NCBI GenBank assembly: GCA_001048675.1
Contig: CCKK01000018.1
Span: 248,001-312,000 of the forward strand
Length of the DNA: 64,000 bases
Direction: 5' to 3'
Source: Vibrio diabolicus
Lineage (GTDB): Bacteria > Pseudomonadota > Gammaproteobacteria > Enterobacterales > Vibrionaceae
In this document: positions 45,710-56,354 of the stretch, one piece after another
Layout: each line of letters starts with the position of its first letter
Numbering within the stretch: the first letter of the stretch is position 1
Notes under the pieces: model-generated
Databases searched by the model: none
What the model saw: only the letters and a program-made list of their open reading frames with translations
What the model was told of the DNA's origin: nothing
Position numbers and translations under genes: made by a program

Positions 45710-48373
45710 TTAAGCGTATAGCGGGTTTGTTTTCTCTGTGTCGATGTCGAATTTCTTAATTGCTTCTGCAACTACAGATTTCTCAACTTCGCCACGTTTC
45801 GCTAGTTCAGTTAGCGCTGCTACTACTACGTAACCTGCGTTCACTTCGAAGTGACGACGTAGGTTTTCACGGCTGTCTGAACGACCGAAGCCATCAGTAC
45901 CAAGAACTTTGAAAGACTCAGCAGGAATGTATGCACGAACCTGCTCTGCGTAGTTCTTCATGTAGTCAGTTGCTGCGATTGCAGGCTCAGTACCCATTAC
46001 TGTTTGGATGTAAGGTACTTTCGCTTCCGCTTCTGGGTGAAGCATGTTGAAACGCTCTGCATCTTGACCATCGCGAGTTAGTTCGTTGAATGACGTTACA
46101 GAGTAAACATCAGAAGCAACACCGTAATCTTCGCTTAGGATTTGAGCTGCTTTACGTACTTCATTCATGATAGTACCAGAGCTCATTAGCTGAACTTTCG
46201 CTTTGTCGCCAGTGTAAGTTTCTAGCTTGTAGATACCTTTACGGATGCCTTCTTCAGCGCCTTCTGGCATTGCTGGCATTGCGTAGTTTTCGTTCATTAG
46301 CGTTAGGTAGTAGAACACGTTTTCTTGTTCTGGACCGTACATGCGACGGATACCGTCTTGCATGATTACTGCTACTTCGTACGCGAATGTTGGGTCGTAA
46401 GAAATACAGTTAGGAACCGTACCCGCCAAAATGTGCGAGTGGCCGTCTTCGTGCTGTAGACCTTCACCGTTCAACGTTGTACGACCCGCAGTTGCACCTA
46501 GTAGGAAACCACGTGCTTGTTGGTCACCAGCCATCCACGCCATGTCGCCAACACGTTGGAAGCCGAACATTGAGTAGTAGATGTAGAACGGGATCATTGG
46601 TAGGTCGTTTGTCGAGTATGAAGTCGCAGCAGCAACCCATGAAGACATAGCACCTAGCTCGTTGATACCTTCTTGTAGAACCTGACCTGAAGTCGCTTCT
46701 TTGTAGTAAGAAACAACGCCACGGTCTTCTGGTGTGTAAGTTTGGCCATGCGGGTTGTAGATACCGATTTGACGGAACAGACCTTCCATACCGAATGTAC
46801 GTGCTTCGTCAGCAATGATAGGAACGATGTTCTTACCAATGTTCTTGTTCTTAAGTAGAACGTTTAGCGCACGTACGAATGCCATAGTAGAAGAGATATC
46901 ACGCTTCTGTTCTTCTAGTAGTGGCTTGAATTCTTCTAGCTCAGGAACGATGAATTCTTGAGTGAATTTTGGTAGACGCTGTGGTGTGTAGCCGTGTAGC
47001 GCTTTACGACGAGCGTGTAGGTATTCGTACTCTTTTGAACCTTCTTCAAGTTTCAGGTACGGAAGTTCTTTCACAGCTTCGTCAGTTAGGATGTCTTGAA
47101 GACCTAGACGATCACGTAGGTGTAGTACGTGAGTCATGTCCATCTTCTTAACTTGGTGCGCAATGTTCTTACCTTCAGCCGCTTCACCCATGCCGTAACC
47201 TTTAACAGTCTTAGCTAGGATTACTGTTGGACGACCTTTAGTTTCTGCCGCGTTTTTGTATGCCGCGTATAGCTTAGAAGACTCGTGACCACCACGCTTA
47301 AGTGCGAAGATTTCGTCATCAGTCATGTCAGCAACAAGTGCCGCTGTCTCTGGGTATTTACCAAAGAAGTGCTCACGTACGTACGCGCCATCTTTTGATT
47401 TGAATGTTTGGTAGTCGCCATCGATCGTTTCGTTCATAAGCTGTAGAAGCTTACCAGAAGTATCTTTAGCTAGTAGTGAATCCCAGTTGTTACCCCAGAT
47501 TACTTTCACTACGTTCCAACCAGCACCTTTGAACAGACCTTCAAGTTCTTGAATGATCTTACCGTTACCCATTACAGGGCCATCTAGACGCTGTAGGTTA
47601 CAGTTGATTAGGAAACATAGGTTGTCTAGTTTCTCACGCGCAGCGAAAGAGATAGCACCACGTGATTCTGGCTCATCCATCTCACCGTCACCTAGGAACG
47701 CGTAAACGCGCTGCTCTGAAGTATCTTTAAGACCACGGCCTTCTAGGTACTTAAGGAAACGAGCTTGGTAGATAGAAGCGATTGGACCTAGGCCCATCGA
47801 TACTGTCGGGAACTGCCAGAATTCAGGCATCAGTTTAGGGTGCGGGTATGAAGGAATACCTTTGCCGTCTACTTCTTGACGGAAGTTGTCTAGCTGCTCT
47901 TCAGTTAGACGACCTTCAACGAATGCACGTGAGTAGATACCTGGTGAAATGTGACCTTGGTAGTAAACTAGGTCGCCACCGTCCTTCTCGTTTGGCGCAC
48001 GGAAGAAGTGGTTGAAACATGTCTCGTAGAACGCAGCAGAAGACTGGAAAGACGCCATGTGGCCGCCTAGCTCTAGGTCTTTCTTAGATGCACGTAGAAC
48101 GATCATGATAGCGTTCCAACGAATAATTGAGCGAATACGACGCTCAAGTGTTGTGTCACCTGGGTATGCTGGTTCTTGGTCTGCAGGAATCGTGTTGATG
48201 TAGTTAGTTGTGATACCTGTTGGCATATCAACACCGTCTAGACGTGCTTTATCTAGAACTTGCTCTAATAGGAATTGAGCACGCTCTAGACCTTCTTCAC
48301 GTACAACTGACTCAAGCGCTTGTAGCCATTCTTGAGTTTCCAGTGCATCTACGTCATGCTTCATATCAGACAT
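45710..48373 (-). CDS. aceE: Pyruvate dehydrogenase E1 component
   Basis: 887 aa homodimeric E1, same length as E. coli AceE. The thiamine-diphosphate motif is GDGEMDEPESRGAI (about 230-243) with the downstream NCNLQRLDGPV. Active-site histidines lie in MASFQSSAAFYETCFNHFF and in GLQHEDGHSHILAG. It decarboxylates pyruvate and loads acetyl on E2. It is 48 bp after pdhR and directly before aceF. Regulation is through the PdhR boxes upstream of pdhR. Confidence 0.98.
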   Translation of the reverse strand: MSDMKHDVDALETQEWLQALESVVREEGLERAQFLLEQVLDKARLDGVDMPTGITTNYINTIPADQEPAYPGDTTLERRIRSIIRWNAIMIVLRASKKDLELGGHMASFQSSAAFYETCFNHFFRAPNEKDGGDLVYYQGHISPGIYSRAFVEGRLTEEQLDNFRQEVDGKGIPSYPHPKLMPEFWQFPTVSMGLGPIASIYQARFLKYLEGRGLKDTSEQRVYAFLGDGEMDEPESRGAISFAAREKLDNLCFLINCNLQRLDGPVMGNGKIIQELEGLFKGAGWNVVKVIWGNNWDSLLAKDTSGKLLQLMNETIDGDYQTFKSKDGAYVREHFFGKYPETAALVADMTDDEIFALKRGGHESSKLYAAYKNAAETKGRPTVILAKTVKGYGMGEAAEGKNIAHQVKKMDMTHVLHLRDRLGLQDILTDEAVKELPYLKLEEGSKEYEYLHARRKALHGYTPQRLPKFTQEFIVPELEEFKPLLEEQKRDISSTMAFVRALNVLLKNKNIGKNIVPIIADEARTFGMEGLFRQIGIYNPHGQTYTPEDRGVVSYYKEATSGQVLQEGINELGAMSSWVAAATSYSTNDLPMIPFYIYYSMFGFQRVGDMAWMAGDQQARGFLLGATAGRTTLNGEGLQHEDGHSHILAGTVPNCISYDPTFAYEVAVIMQDGIRRMYGPEQENVFYYLTLMNENYAMPAMPEGAEEGIRKGIYKLETYTGDKAKVQLMSSGTIMNEVRKAAQILSEDYGVASDVYSVTSFNELTRDGQDAERFNMLHPEAEAKVPYIQTVMGTEPAIAATDYMKNYAEQVRAYIPAESFKVLGTDGFGRSDSRENLRRHFEVNAGYVVVAALTELAKRGEVEKSVVAEAIKKFDIDTEKTNPLYA

Positions 48374-48421
48374 GGCGATCTATCCTTCTGTTGGTTGGAT
48401 CTACTTATTTAAGTAACGCTC

Positions 48422-49189
48422 TTACGAGTCATTACCCTGCTGAATTCGACGTAGAGAACGCTCTCGTCGAGACTCTTCTCGAGTCAAATCCAACAATGTT
48501 TCTTCGATGTAAGCCAAGTGAGAGTGGGACATTTCTCGCGCCTTTTCAGGCTGACCAGAAACAATCGCATCCACGATATTGGCTCGGTGTTTACTGACTT
48601 TCTCGACCGCTTCTGGGCGGCGACGTAGTAATTTAAAATTTTGTAGAATATTTTGCTCAAGCAAAGGCGCTAAGCTTCGAACAATGTGCAACAAAACCAC
48701 GTTGTGCGCGGCTTCTGTCAAAGCGATCAAAAATTGCATCACTTCCGCAGATTCAGCTTCGATATCGTTGTTTGCTTGCTCTTGGCTAATGCGTTCAAGG
48801 CAACCTTGAATACGCGCAAAATCTTCTTCGGTACCACGTAAAGCTGCAAAGTAAGCTGAAATTCCTTCCATTGCATGACGAGACTCAAGCACATCAAGCT
48901 GGGTTTCAGAATGACTAGACAACAAATTCAACAAGGGATCTGAAAAGCTCTTCCAGATATTCTCACTTACGAATGTTCCGCCACCTTGGCGACGAGTTAA
49001 CAAACGCTTCGCTTCTAAGCGTTGAATGGCTTCTCGGACTGAAGGACGAGACACATCGAACTGTCTTGCCAGTTCACGCTCTGGAGGCAGTTGTTGCCCC
49101 GGAGACAATGTTCCTTCCACTATCAACCTTTCTAACTCTTGTTCTATAACATCAGAGAGTTTTGGCTGACGAATCCTTTGATAAGCCAT
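48422..49189 (-). CDS. pdhR: Pyruvate dehydrogenase complex repressor
   Basis: 255 aa GntR/FadR-subfamily regulator. The N-terminal winged helix has [30 protein letters not shown] (about 37-66, split here as [13 protein letters not shown] and [12 protein letters not shown]). The C-terminal FCD helical domain binds pyruvate. It represses its own operon until pyruvate accumulates. It is first gene of pdhR-aceEF-lpd. Two exact PdhR palindromes lie in the 400-bp upstream region, one only about 28 bp from the start. Confidence 0.96.
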   Translation of the reverse strand: MAYQRIRQPKLSDVIEQELERLIVEGTLSPGQQLPPERELARQFDVSRPSVREAIQRLEAKRLLTRRQGGGTFVSENIWKSFSDPLLNLLSSHSETQLDVLESRHAMEGISAYFAALRGTEEDFARIQGCLERISQEQANNDIEAESAEVMQFLIALTEAAHNVVLLHIVRSLAPLLEQNILQNFKLLRRRPEAVEKVSKHRANIVDAIVSGQPEKAREMSHSHLAYIEETLLDLTREESRRERSLRRIQQGNDS

Positions 49190-49217
49190 AATTTATTGTT
49201 CTTCTACTCTTGCAGGT

Positions 49218-49234
49218 AATTGGTAATACCAATT
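49218..49234. promoter_or_regulatory. PdhR box, proximal
   Basis: AATTGGTAATACCAATT, a perfect inverted repeat matching the PdhR consensus ATTGGT-N3-ACCAAT. It lies 28 bp upstream of the pdhR ATG (- strand). Confidence 0.88.
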
Positions 49235-49286
49235 TTAAGTTGGTGCAGAAATTAACATAATTAAAACGCCACTGTCCAGCCGAAAA

Positions 49287-49300
49287 TTGACCTAAATCAT
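49287..49300. promoter_or_regulatory. FNR-like site upstream of pdhR
   Basis: TTGACCTAAATCAT matches the FNR/CRP-family consensus TTGAT-N4-ATCAA at 8 of 10 defined bases. It lies between the two PdhR boxes; moderate support only. Confidence 0.4.
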
Positions 49301-49355
49301 AGAACGAGCTTACTTCCAACACTCTGATAACAATCGACTGTTAAAACAGCAATAG

Positions 49356-49372
49356 AATTGGTATGACCAATT
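49356..49372. promoter_or_regulatory. PdhR box, distal
   Basis: AATTGGTATGACCAATT, a second perfect PdhR palindrome, 138 bp from the first. Two operators suggest looping or control of two promoters. Confidence 0.88.
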
Positions 49373-49524
49373 ACATAAAGCATACAAATGGGAAGTCGAC
49401 GTGCTAGCAATTTTGGAAAAGAAATACAGAAAATGACAAAATTATCAGTCTATTTCTTCACCAAAATGGCGTATACGAGCGTAAAAATGTAGTTAACTTT
49501 TAACAATCATTAATATTTCTGGTA

Positions 49525-49556
49525 TCAAAAAAAGGCATACCTGATCGTATGCCTTA
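49525..49556 (-). terminator. Terminator of ampD
   Basis: AAGGCATAC (49532-49540) and GTATGCCTT (49547-49555) form a nine-bp stem; on the - strand about seven T follow. Confidence 0.88.
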
Positions 49557-49594
49557 TTTATTTCGCTTTTTTGAATTTACACTTTCGCTACAAA

Positions 49595-50143
49595 TCAACG
49601 CTGTATAAGCTGTCTATATTTCACCCAATCAAAGCTTAGACCAGGATCGCTTTTTCTCAAGGGCGCAATATATTGATGACCGGTAATTCGTGGCAGGGTG
49701 ATGTGGGGATAAGACTGCATAATTACCTCAGTGATCTCTGCAAGTGATTGATATTGCGCTTCTGCGTAGGCAGTAAATTCTGTCCCTTCAAGCTCGATAC
49801 CAATGGAATAGTCATTACAACGCTCCCTGCCCGCGAAACTGGATTGACCGGCATGCCATGCTCTATCGAGAAAAGAAACAAATTGAACAACCTCGCCGTT
49901 TCTCTTAATCAAGCAATGTGCAGAAACGCCCATTTTGTGAATAACTTCAAAAAATGGATGTGCGTTTGGGTCTAGCTTGCCAGTGAAGAAGTCCTCTATA
50001 TATGGTCCACCAAACTGCCCAGGAGGCAAACTGATGTTGTGTACCACCAGCAGAGAGATGTCGTTTATATCAGAGCGGGCATCAAAAAATGGTGACGGAA
50101 CATGCTTTGCCTGTGTCAGCCAGCCATTCTCGATAATTGGGCG
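49595..50143 (-). CDS. ampD: 1,6-anhydro-N-acetylmuramyl-L-alanine amidase
   Basis: 182 aa, close to the 183 aa of E. coli AmpD, when started at ATG 50143 (MRPIIENGWL); GAGAGG lies six bases upstream. A longer frame from 50191 lacks such a site. Zinc ligands are His in LVVHNISLPPG, His in ITGHQYIAP and Asp in KSDPGLSFDW. This cytoplasmic amidase recycles peptidoglycan anhydromuropeptides and so controls AmpC induction where AmpR exists. It is divergent from nadC, as in enterobacteria. Confidence 0.94.
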   Translation of the reverse strand, partial: RPIIENGWLTQAKHVPSPFFDARSDINDISLLVVHNISLPPGQFGGPYIEDFFTGKLDPNAHPFFEVIHKMGVSAHCLIKRNGEVVQFVSFLDRAWHAGQSSFAGRERCNDYSIGIELEGTEFTAYAEAQYQSLAEITEVIMQSYPHITLPRITGHQYIAPLRKSDPGLSFDWVKYRQLIQR

Positions 50144-50238
50144 CATATCAACCTCTCTACTTTGCAAATTAACTGCTGAAATTATTGACACCGGAGAGTA
50201 TCATCCGTTGCCATCTCCCTTTCAAGACAAGATTTGCG

Positions 50239-51127
<889 letters not shown>

Positions 51128-51190
51128 TAAAAGAAACACAATCTCAATTACTTTAACTAACTCAGTGAGTTGTGAGTAATTCATCATTAA

Positions 51191-51216
51191 AAAGGGCCAA
51201 TTGGCCCTTTCTTTTT
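51191..51216 (+). terminator. Terminator of nadC
   Basis: AAAGGGCCAATTGGCCCTTT is a perfect 20-bp palindrome (51191-51210) followed by C and five T. Confidence 0.88.
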
Positions 51217-51389
51217 ATCCACTCAAAAAATAGTACTACTCGCAAAACTCTGCATGCGATATGCAACTTTTCACCAAAGAGTTTTATCTCACTCGAGAGC
51301 CCATCCCTTCCCCATTTTCAACCCACCTTAACTCTCCATAATCTTTCGCTAATGCAAGAGCATTATTAATTTTTAGGAAAGGGTTAAAA

Positions 51390-51845
51390 ATGAAAAACAG
51401 TAAACAGAAGAAACAACAGGGTTTTACTCTGATCGAATTGATGATTGTAGTGGCTGTGATTGGTGTCTTGGCATCCATAGCTATTCCACAGTACCAAAAA
51501 TATGTGGCAAAGTCTGAGGTTGCTTCTGCACTCGCGACATTAACAGGTTTAAAAACAAACGTAGAGGCGTACGCAGTTGAAAATGGCGCATTCCCTGCAA
51601 ACGGAACAGAAGAGGAGCTAGGTGCACCAAAAACAATTCCATCAGGGGATATTGACTTTGCAGCTACCAATACATCCGGGGCAACTGGTACCATTACTTT
51701 CACATTTAAAACTAGTGGTGTAAGTAACCTAATTACAGGTAAAAAATTCGCTTTAGCAAGAGATGGTAACGGTACTTGGACTTGTGATGGCACTGCAAGT
51801 AATGCAGTTACAGATGATCTTCTGCCGAAAAACTGCCGTCCATAA
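51390..51845 (+). CDS. pilA: Type IV pilin (major subunit)
   Basis: 151 aa. The prepilin leader MKNSKQKKQQG is cut before Phe12, followed by FTLIELMIVVAVIGVLASIAIPQYQ with the essential Glu at mature position 5 (Glu16 here). A C-terminal disulfide loop is likely between the cysteines in TWTCDGT and KNCRP. In vibrios this chitin-regulated pilus binds chitin and takes up DNA. Globular-domain sequence is highly strain-variable and I do not recognise the allele. GGAAAGGG precedes the ATG. The stop abuts the pilB ATG. No sigma54 promoter like that of Pseudomonas pilA is seen. Confidence 0.94.
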   Translation: MKNSKQKKQQGFTLIELMIVVAVIGVLASIAIPQYQKYVAKSEVASALATLTGLKTNVEAYAVENGAFPANGTEEELGAPKTIPSGDIDFAATNTSGATGTITFTFKTSGVSNLITGKKFALARDGNGTWTCDGTASNAVTDDLLPKNCRP

Positions 51846-53531
51846 ATGTACACCAACCTCTCCACGGTTCTTCGCCAAAAAGGGTTACTAACTTTTTCCC
51901 AAGAAGAATCGTTATTTGAGCAAATCAAAGCTTCTGGCATCTCGATGCCGGAGGCTTTACTCAGTTCTGGATTCTTCACGTCAAGCGAACTGGCCGAGCA
52001 CTTAAGTTCTCTCTTTGGTTTAAATCAGCCCGAGTTATCTCAGTATGAGTACGCTTCGCTTTGTCAACAACTCGGTCTACGTGAATTAATCACTCGACAT
52101 AACGCACTCCCACTCCAGCGTACTTCTTCAACTTTATTATTAGCTGTTGCCGACCCCACGAACCAACAAGCAGAAGATGATTTCCGCTTTGCCACTGGGT
52201 TACAGATTGAACTGGTGCTGGCGGATTTTCGTCAACTCAGCGCGGCAATTCGACGCTTGTATGGTCGTTCATTGAGTCATGAGAAGTCTGGATTAAAAGA
52301 GATCAACCAAGAAGAATTAGCCAATCTGGTTGACGTGGGCGCAGATGAAATCGACAACATTGAAGACTTGAGCCAAGACGAATCTCCTGTTAGCCGTTAC
52401 ATAAACCAAATTCTGTTGGACGCTGTGCGCAAAGGCGCATCCGATATCCACTTTGAGCCTTATGAAAAGATGTACCGCGTTCGCCTACGCTGTGATGGCA
52501 TCTTAATCGAAACACAGCAGCCACCAAGCCACTTAAGCCGCCGCTTATCCGCTCGTATCAAAATCCTCTCTAAGCTTGATATTGCAGAGCGACGTTTACC
52601 GCAAGACGGGCGTATTAAGCTCAAGTTGAATCAAGACACCGCAATTGATATGCGTGTATCCACGCTACCTACTCTATTCGGAGAGAAAATTGTATTACGA
52701 CTGCTCGACAGCAGCTCTGCGTCACTGGATATCGACAAGCTTGGTTATAGCGAACAACAAAAACAATTGTACTTGGATGCGCTGCGTCGCCCACAAGGCA
52801 TGATTCTGATGACAGGCCCAACCGGGAGCGGAAAAACCGTTTCTCTGTACACTGGATTGAGTATTCTCAATAAGCCAGAGATAAACATCTCCACAGCAGA
52901 AGACCCGGTAGAAATTAACTTATCGGGCATTAACCAAGTACAAGTACAACCCAAGATTGGTTTTGGTTTTGCCGAAGCATTGCGCTCTTTTCTTCGTCAA
53001 GACCCCGATGTGGTCATGGTCGGTGAGATTCGTGACTTAGACACTGCGGAAATCGCCATAAAAGCATCGCAAACCGGTCACTTAGTACTTTCAACCTTGC
53101 ATACCAATTCTGCGGCTGAAACGGTTATTCGTTTATCAAACATGGGCGTAGAAAGCTTTAACTTGGCCTCATCTCTTAGTTTGATTATTGCCCAGCGCTT
53201 AGCCCGTAAACTGTGCTCGCACTGCAAACAGTCGCAAGAGCTTACCGTTCAGCTACAACATCTCGGAATTCAAGCAAGCGACAACATTTTTAAAGCCAAT
53301 CCCGATGGATGCAATGAGTGTACCCATGGTTATTCCGGCCGAACGGGGATTTATGAAGTGATGCGCTTTGATGAATTTCTTTCCGAAGCGCTTATAAAAG
53401 GCGCATCAGTGCATGAGTTAGAAAAACTAGCCATCGCAAACGGCATGAGCACGTTACAAATGTCGGGCATAGAAAAACTCAAACAAGGAATCACAAGTTT
53501 TAGTGAACTACAGCGCGTACTTTATTTTTAA
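51846..53531 (+). CDS. pilB: Type IV pilus assembly ATPase
   Basis: 561 aa GspE/PilB family extension motor. The N-terminal T2SSE_N domain (about 50-150) is followed by the ATPase with Walker A GPTGSGKT at 324-331, Asp box and GEIRDLDTAEIAIKASQTGH, Walker B-like region. A tetracysteine zinc motif lies in LCSHCKQS and GCNECTHGYSGRTG. It powers pilin polymerisation from the cytoplasmic face. The ATG follows the pilA stop with no gap and no purine-rich ribosome site, so translation probably depends on ribosomes finishing pilA. Confidence 0.95.
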   Translation: MYTNLSTVLRQKGLLTFSQEESLFEQIKASGISMPEALLSSGFFTSSELAEHLSSLFGLNQPELSQYEYASLCQQLGLRELITRHNALPLQRTSSTLLLAVADPTNQQAEDDFRFATGLQIELVLADFRQLSAAIRRLYGRSLSHEKSGLKEINQEELANLVDVGADEIDNIEDLSQDESPVSRYINQILLDAVRKGASDIHFEPYEKMYRVRLRCDGILIETQQPPSHLSRRLSARIKILSKLDIAERRLPQDGRIKLKLNQDTAIDMRVSTLPTLFGEKIVLRLLDSSSASLDIDKLGYSEQQKQLYLDALRRPQGMILMTGPTGSGKTVSLYTGLSILNKPEINISTAEDPVEINLSGINQVQVQPKIGFGFAEALRSFLRQDPDVVMVGEIRDLDTAEIAIKASQTGHLVLSTLHTNSAAETVIRLSNMGVESFNLASSLSLIIAQRLARKLCSHCKQSQELTVQLQHLGIQASDNIFKANPDGCNECTHGYSGRTGIYEVMRFDEFLSEALIKGASVHELEKLAIANGMSTLQMSGIEKLKQGITSFSELQRVLYF

Positions 53532-53554
53532 TCCTTTAATCAGCAGTCACCTCT

Positions 53555-54778
53555 ATGAAAACCACTACACCACAACTTAAAAACTTCCGCTGGAAAGGCA
53601 TCAACAGTTCAGGCAAAAAGACGTCTGGACAAACCCTCGCGATGACGGAAATTGAAGTACGCGAGCGTCTAGACGCACAGCACATCAAGATCAAGAAGTT
53701 AAAGAAAAGCAGTATCTCGTTTCTCACTAAACTCAGCCATCGCGTGAAAGGCAGAGACATCACGGTGTTTACCCGGCAAATTTCGACGATGTTGATAACC
53801 GGTGTCCCCTTAGTTCAGGCTTTAAAATTGGTATCAGAAAATCACAAAAAAGCAGAGATGAAATCCATTTTGATGAGTGTGACACGCGCCGTTGAAGCGG
53901 GGACGCCCATGTCAAAAGCCATGCGCACTGCAAGTGAACACTTTGACCCACTCTATACCGACCTTATCGCCACAGGTGAGCAATCCGGTAACTTAGCAGA
54001 AGTATTCGAGCGCTTAGCCACCTACCGAGAAAAAAATGAACAACTCCGTGCGAAAGTGATCAAAGCACTGATTTACCCAGCGATGGTAGTGCTAGTAGCG
54101 TTAGGCGTGTCGTTTATCATGCTCACCAAAGTCATTCCCGAGTTTGAAAAAATGTTTGTTGGTTTTGGTGCTGACTTACCTTGGTTTACCAGGCAAGTAT
54201 TAGATCTTTCCGCCTGGACACAAAACTGGAGTCCGTTTATCGCACTAGGCTCCATTAGTTTATTCATCTCGGCGAGAGTCCTCTCTAAGCGTTCAGATTC
54301 TTTTCGCTTAATGCTCAACCGCTCTGTGCTTAAATTTCCTGTTCTGGGCCCTGTATTATCAAAAGCCGCTATCGCCAAATTTAGTCGAACACTCGCCACA
54401 AGCTTTACAGCGGGTATTCCAATTCTAACCAGTTTAAAAACCACATCAAAAACCTCAGGAAACTTACACTATCAACTCGCCATAGAAGAAGTTTACCGTG
54501 ATACCGCCGCAGGTATGCCAATGTATGTTGCCATGCGTAACTGTAATGTGTTCCCTGAATTAGTGTTACAAATGGTCATGATCGGTGAAGAGTCTGGTCG
54601 ACTTGACGATATGCTCAATAAAGTTGCAACGATCTACGAGTTTGAAGTCGATAACACCGTCGACAACCTTAGTAAAATTCTAGAGCCGCTAATTATCGTT
54701 TTTTTAGGCATCGTTGTTGGCGGATTAGTGACAGCAATGTACTTGCCAATCTTTAACTTAATGAGTGTATTGGGCTAG
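53555..54778 (+). CDS. pilC: Type IV pilus inner-membrane platform protein
   Basis: 407 aa, GspF/PilC family. A basic N-terminal segment (about 1-60), then two homologous GspF domains (about 70-195 and 275-400). Each has the conserved helical block ([19 protein letters not shown], and [16 protein letters not shown] in the second) and three membrane helices overall. It anchors PilB and pilin assembly. It lies 23 bp after pilB and 64 bp before pilD. Confidence 0.95.
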   Translation: MKTTTPQLKNFRWKGINSSGKKTSGQTLAMTEIEVRERLDAQHIKIKKLKKSSISFLTKLSHRVKGRDITVFTRQISTMLITGVPLVQALKLVSENHKKAEMKSILMSVTRAVEAGTPMSKAMRTASEHFDPLYTDLIATGEQSGNLAEVFERLATYREKNEQLRAKVIKALIYPAMVVLVALGVSFIMLTKVIPEFEKMFVGFGADLPWFTRQVLDLSAWTQNWSPFIALGSISLFISARVLSKRSDSFRLMLNRSVLKFPVLGPVLSKAAIAKFSRTLATSFTAGIPILTSLKTTSKTSGNLHYQLAIEEVYRDTAAGMPMYVAMRNCNVFPELVLQMVMIGEESGRLDDMLNKVATIYEFEVDNTVDNLSKILEPLIIVFLGIVVGGLVTAMYLPIFNLMSVLG

Positions 54779-54842
54779 AATGAGCTGTTAACTCCTTTAA
54801 AACAGCATCTTGCTGATTTCACTCATCGCTCAAGAGACAAAT

Positions 54843-55712
54843 ATGGAAGTATTCCAGTACTACCCTTGGCTATTCGTTGTGTTTGCCACCATCTTCGGTC
54901 TTATCGTGGGTAGCTTCCTCAATGTGGTTATTTATCGACTACCTAAAATCATAGAACTAGAATGGCGACGCGAATGTGCCGAGTCATTTCCTGAATACAA
55001 AATAGAACCTCCTAAAGAAGTGCTGACCTTGAGCGTCCCACGCTCCTCCTGTCAGAAGTGCGCAACGCCGATACGTATTCGAGACAACATCCCTGTGATT
55101 AGCTGGCTGCTTTTAAAAGGCAAATGCCACAACTGTCAGACAGCCATTAGCGCACGCTATCCACTGATTGAACTGCTCACTGCGTTCTGCTCAGGCTTTG
55201 TCGCTTACCACTTTGGTTTTAGTTACTTTACCGTTGCCCTACTCTTTTTCACTTTTATCTTAATCGCCGCAACATTTATCGATCTCGATACTATGTTGTT
55301 ACCTGACCAATTAACATTACCATTAACTTGGGCTGGCATTGCCTTAGCATTAGTCGAAATAAGTCCTGTTACTCTACAAGATTCTGTCATTGGTGCTATT
55401 GCTGGTTACCTATGTCTCTGGTCCGTTTACTGGGGCTTTAAGTTACTTACCGGTAAAGAAGGAATGGGATATGGTGATTTTAAACTACTCGCAGCACTAG
55501 GGGCTTGGCTGGGCTGGCAGTCACTGCCGATGATCATTCTACTTTCTTCTGTGGTTGGCATCGTATTTGGCATCATTCAACTACGCTTGCAAAAACAGGG
55601 AATTGAAAAAGCTTTTCCTTTCGGTCCTTACTTAGCAATTGCTGGTTGGATAAGCTTAATTTGGGGCGACCAGATTTTAAACTGGTACTTTACTTCAGTT
55701 CTAGGAGTGTAA
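54843..55712 (+). CDS. pilD: Prepilin leader peptidase / N-methyltransferase
   Basis: 289 aa from ATG 54843 (MEVFQYYPW), which I prefer to the TTG at 54810. An A24A aspartic peptidase with about eight membrane helices. The N-terminal [12 protein letters not shown] block and cysteine pairs CQKC and CHNC fall at about residues 70-100. The catalytic aspartates are in [12 protein letters not shown] and [12 protein letters not shown]. It cleaves and methylates type IV pilins and also type II secretion pseudopilins. The stop is immediately followed by the coaE ATG. Confidence 0.95.
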   Translation: MEVFQYYPWLFVVFATIFGLIVGSFLNVVIYRLPKIIELEWRRECAESFPEYKIEPPKEVLTLSVPRSSCQKCATPIRIRDNIPVISWLLLKGKCHNCQTAISARYPLIELLTAFCSGFVAYHFGFSYFTVALLFFTFILIAATFIDLDTMLLPDQLTLPLTWAGIALALVEISPVTLQDSVIGAIAGYLCLWSVYWGFKLLTGKEGMGYGDFKLLAALGAWLGWQSLPMIILLSSVVGIVFGIIQLRLQKQGIEKAFPFGPYLAIAGWISLIWGDQILNWYFTSVLGV

Positions 55713-56327
55713 ATGGCTTTGGTTATTGGTTTAACAGGTGGTATCGCTAGCGGTAAAACAACCGTCGCGAATCTGTTCAAACAACAATTTAAAATCGATA
55801 TCGTCGATGCAGACATTGTAGCAAGAGAAGTTGTCGAGCCAGGCACTCCCGGCCTAAACGCGATTATTGAACATTTTGGTCACGATATAGTTCGTGAAGA
55901 CCAAACTTTAGATCGCGCAAAGCTGAGAGAGAAAATCTTTTCAAACTCAGATGAAAAAGCATGGCTCAACGCACTGTTGCACCCGATAATTCGTGAAAAG
56001 ATGATCGAAGATTTGCAGCAAGTCACCTCAGAGTATGCGTTACTTGTGGTGCCGTTGCTCGTAGAAAACAAGCTAGACAGTTTGTGTGATCGAGTTCTTG
56101 TCGTCGATGTAGAACCGAATACACAGATATCTCGCACGATGAAACGAGACAATGTGAGTGAAGAACAAGCTCGCGCTATCCTTGCCTCTCAAGCATCAAG
56201 AGAGCAAAGACTCACGCTTGCAGACGATGTGGTTAAGAATAATCCAAGTGACCCAGATCTTTTGCTTCAAATCACAGATTTGCACGAAAAGTACCTAGCC
56301 ATGTGTAAGAAAAATCTGCGAAAATAG
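55713..56327 (+). CDS. coaE: Dephospho-CoA kinase
   Basis: 204 aa. P-loop GGIASGKT at residues 9-16, VDADIVAREVVEPG near 32, and the lid region RDNVSEEQARAILASQ. It adds the 3'-phosphate in the last step of CoA synthesis. The ATG abuts the pilD stop, giving the conserved pilBCD-coaE-zapD-yacG order. Confidence 0.96.
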   Translation: MALVIGLTGGIASGKTTVANLFKQQFKIDIVDADIVAREVVEPGTPGLNAIIEHFGHDIVREDQTLDRAKLREKIFSNSDEKAWLNALLHPIIREKMIEDLQQVTSEYALLVVPLLVENKLDSLCDRVLVVDVEPNTQISRTMKRDNVSEEQARAILASQASREQRLTLADDVVKNNPSDPDLLLQITDLHEKYLAMCKKNLRK

Positions 56328-56354
56328 GAACGAAACTCACAAAGGCTTATGTCG

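Larger units (their letters stand above)
49190..49594. other. pdhR/ampD intergenic region
   Basis: About 405 bp without a credible gene. It holds the two PdhR boxes, an FNR-like site, an AT-rich stretch (about 49380-49520) with no motif I recognise, and the ampD terminator at the far end. Confidence 0.7.

Noticed and set aside
51228..51389. Sigma54 promoter upstream of pilA, as in Pseudomonas
   Set aside because: No GG-N10-GC element at the right spacing was found in the 160 bp before the gene.
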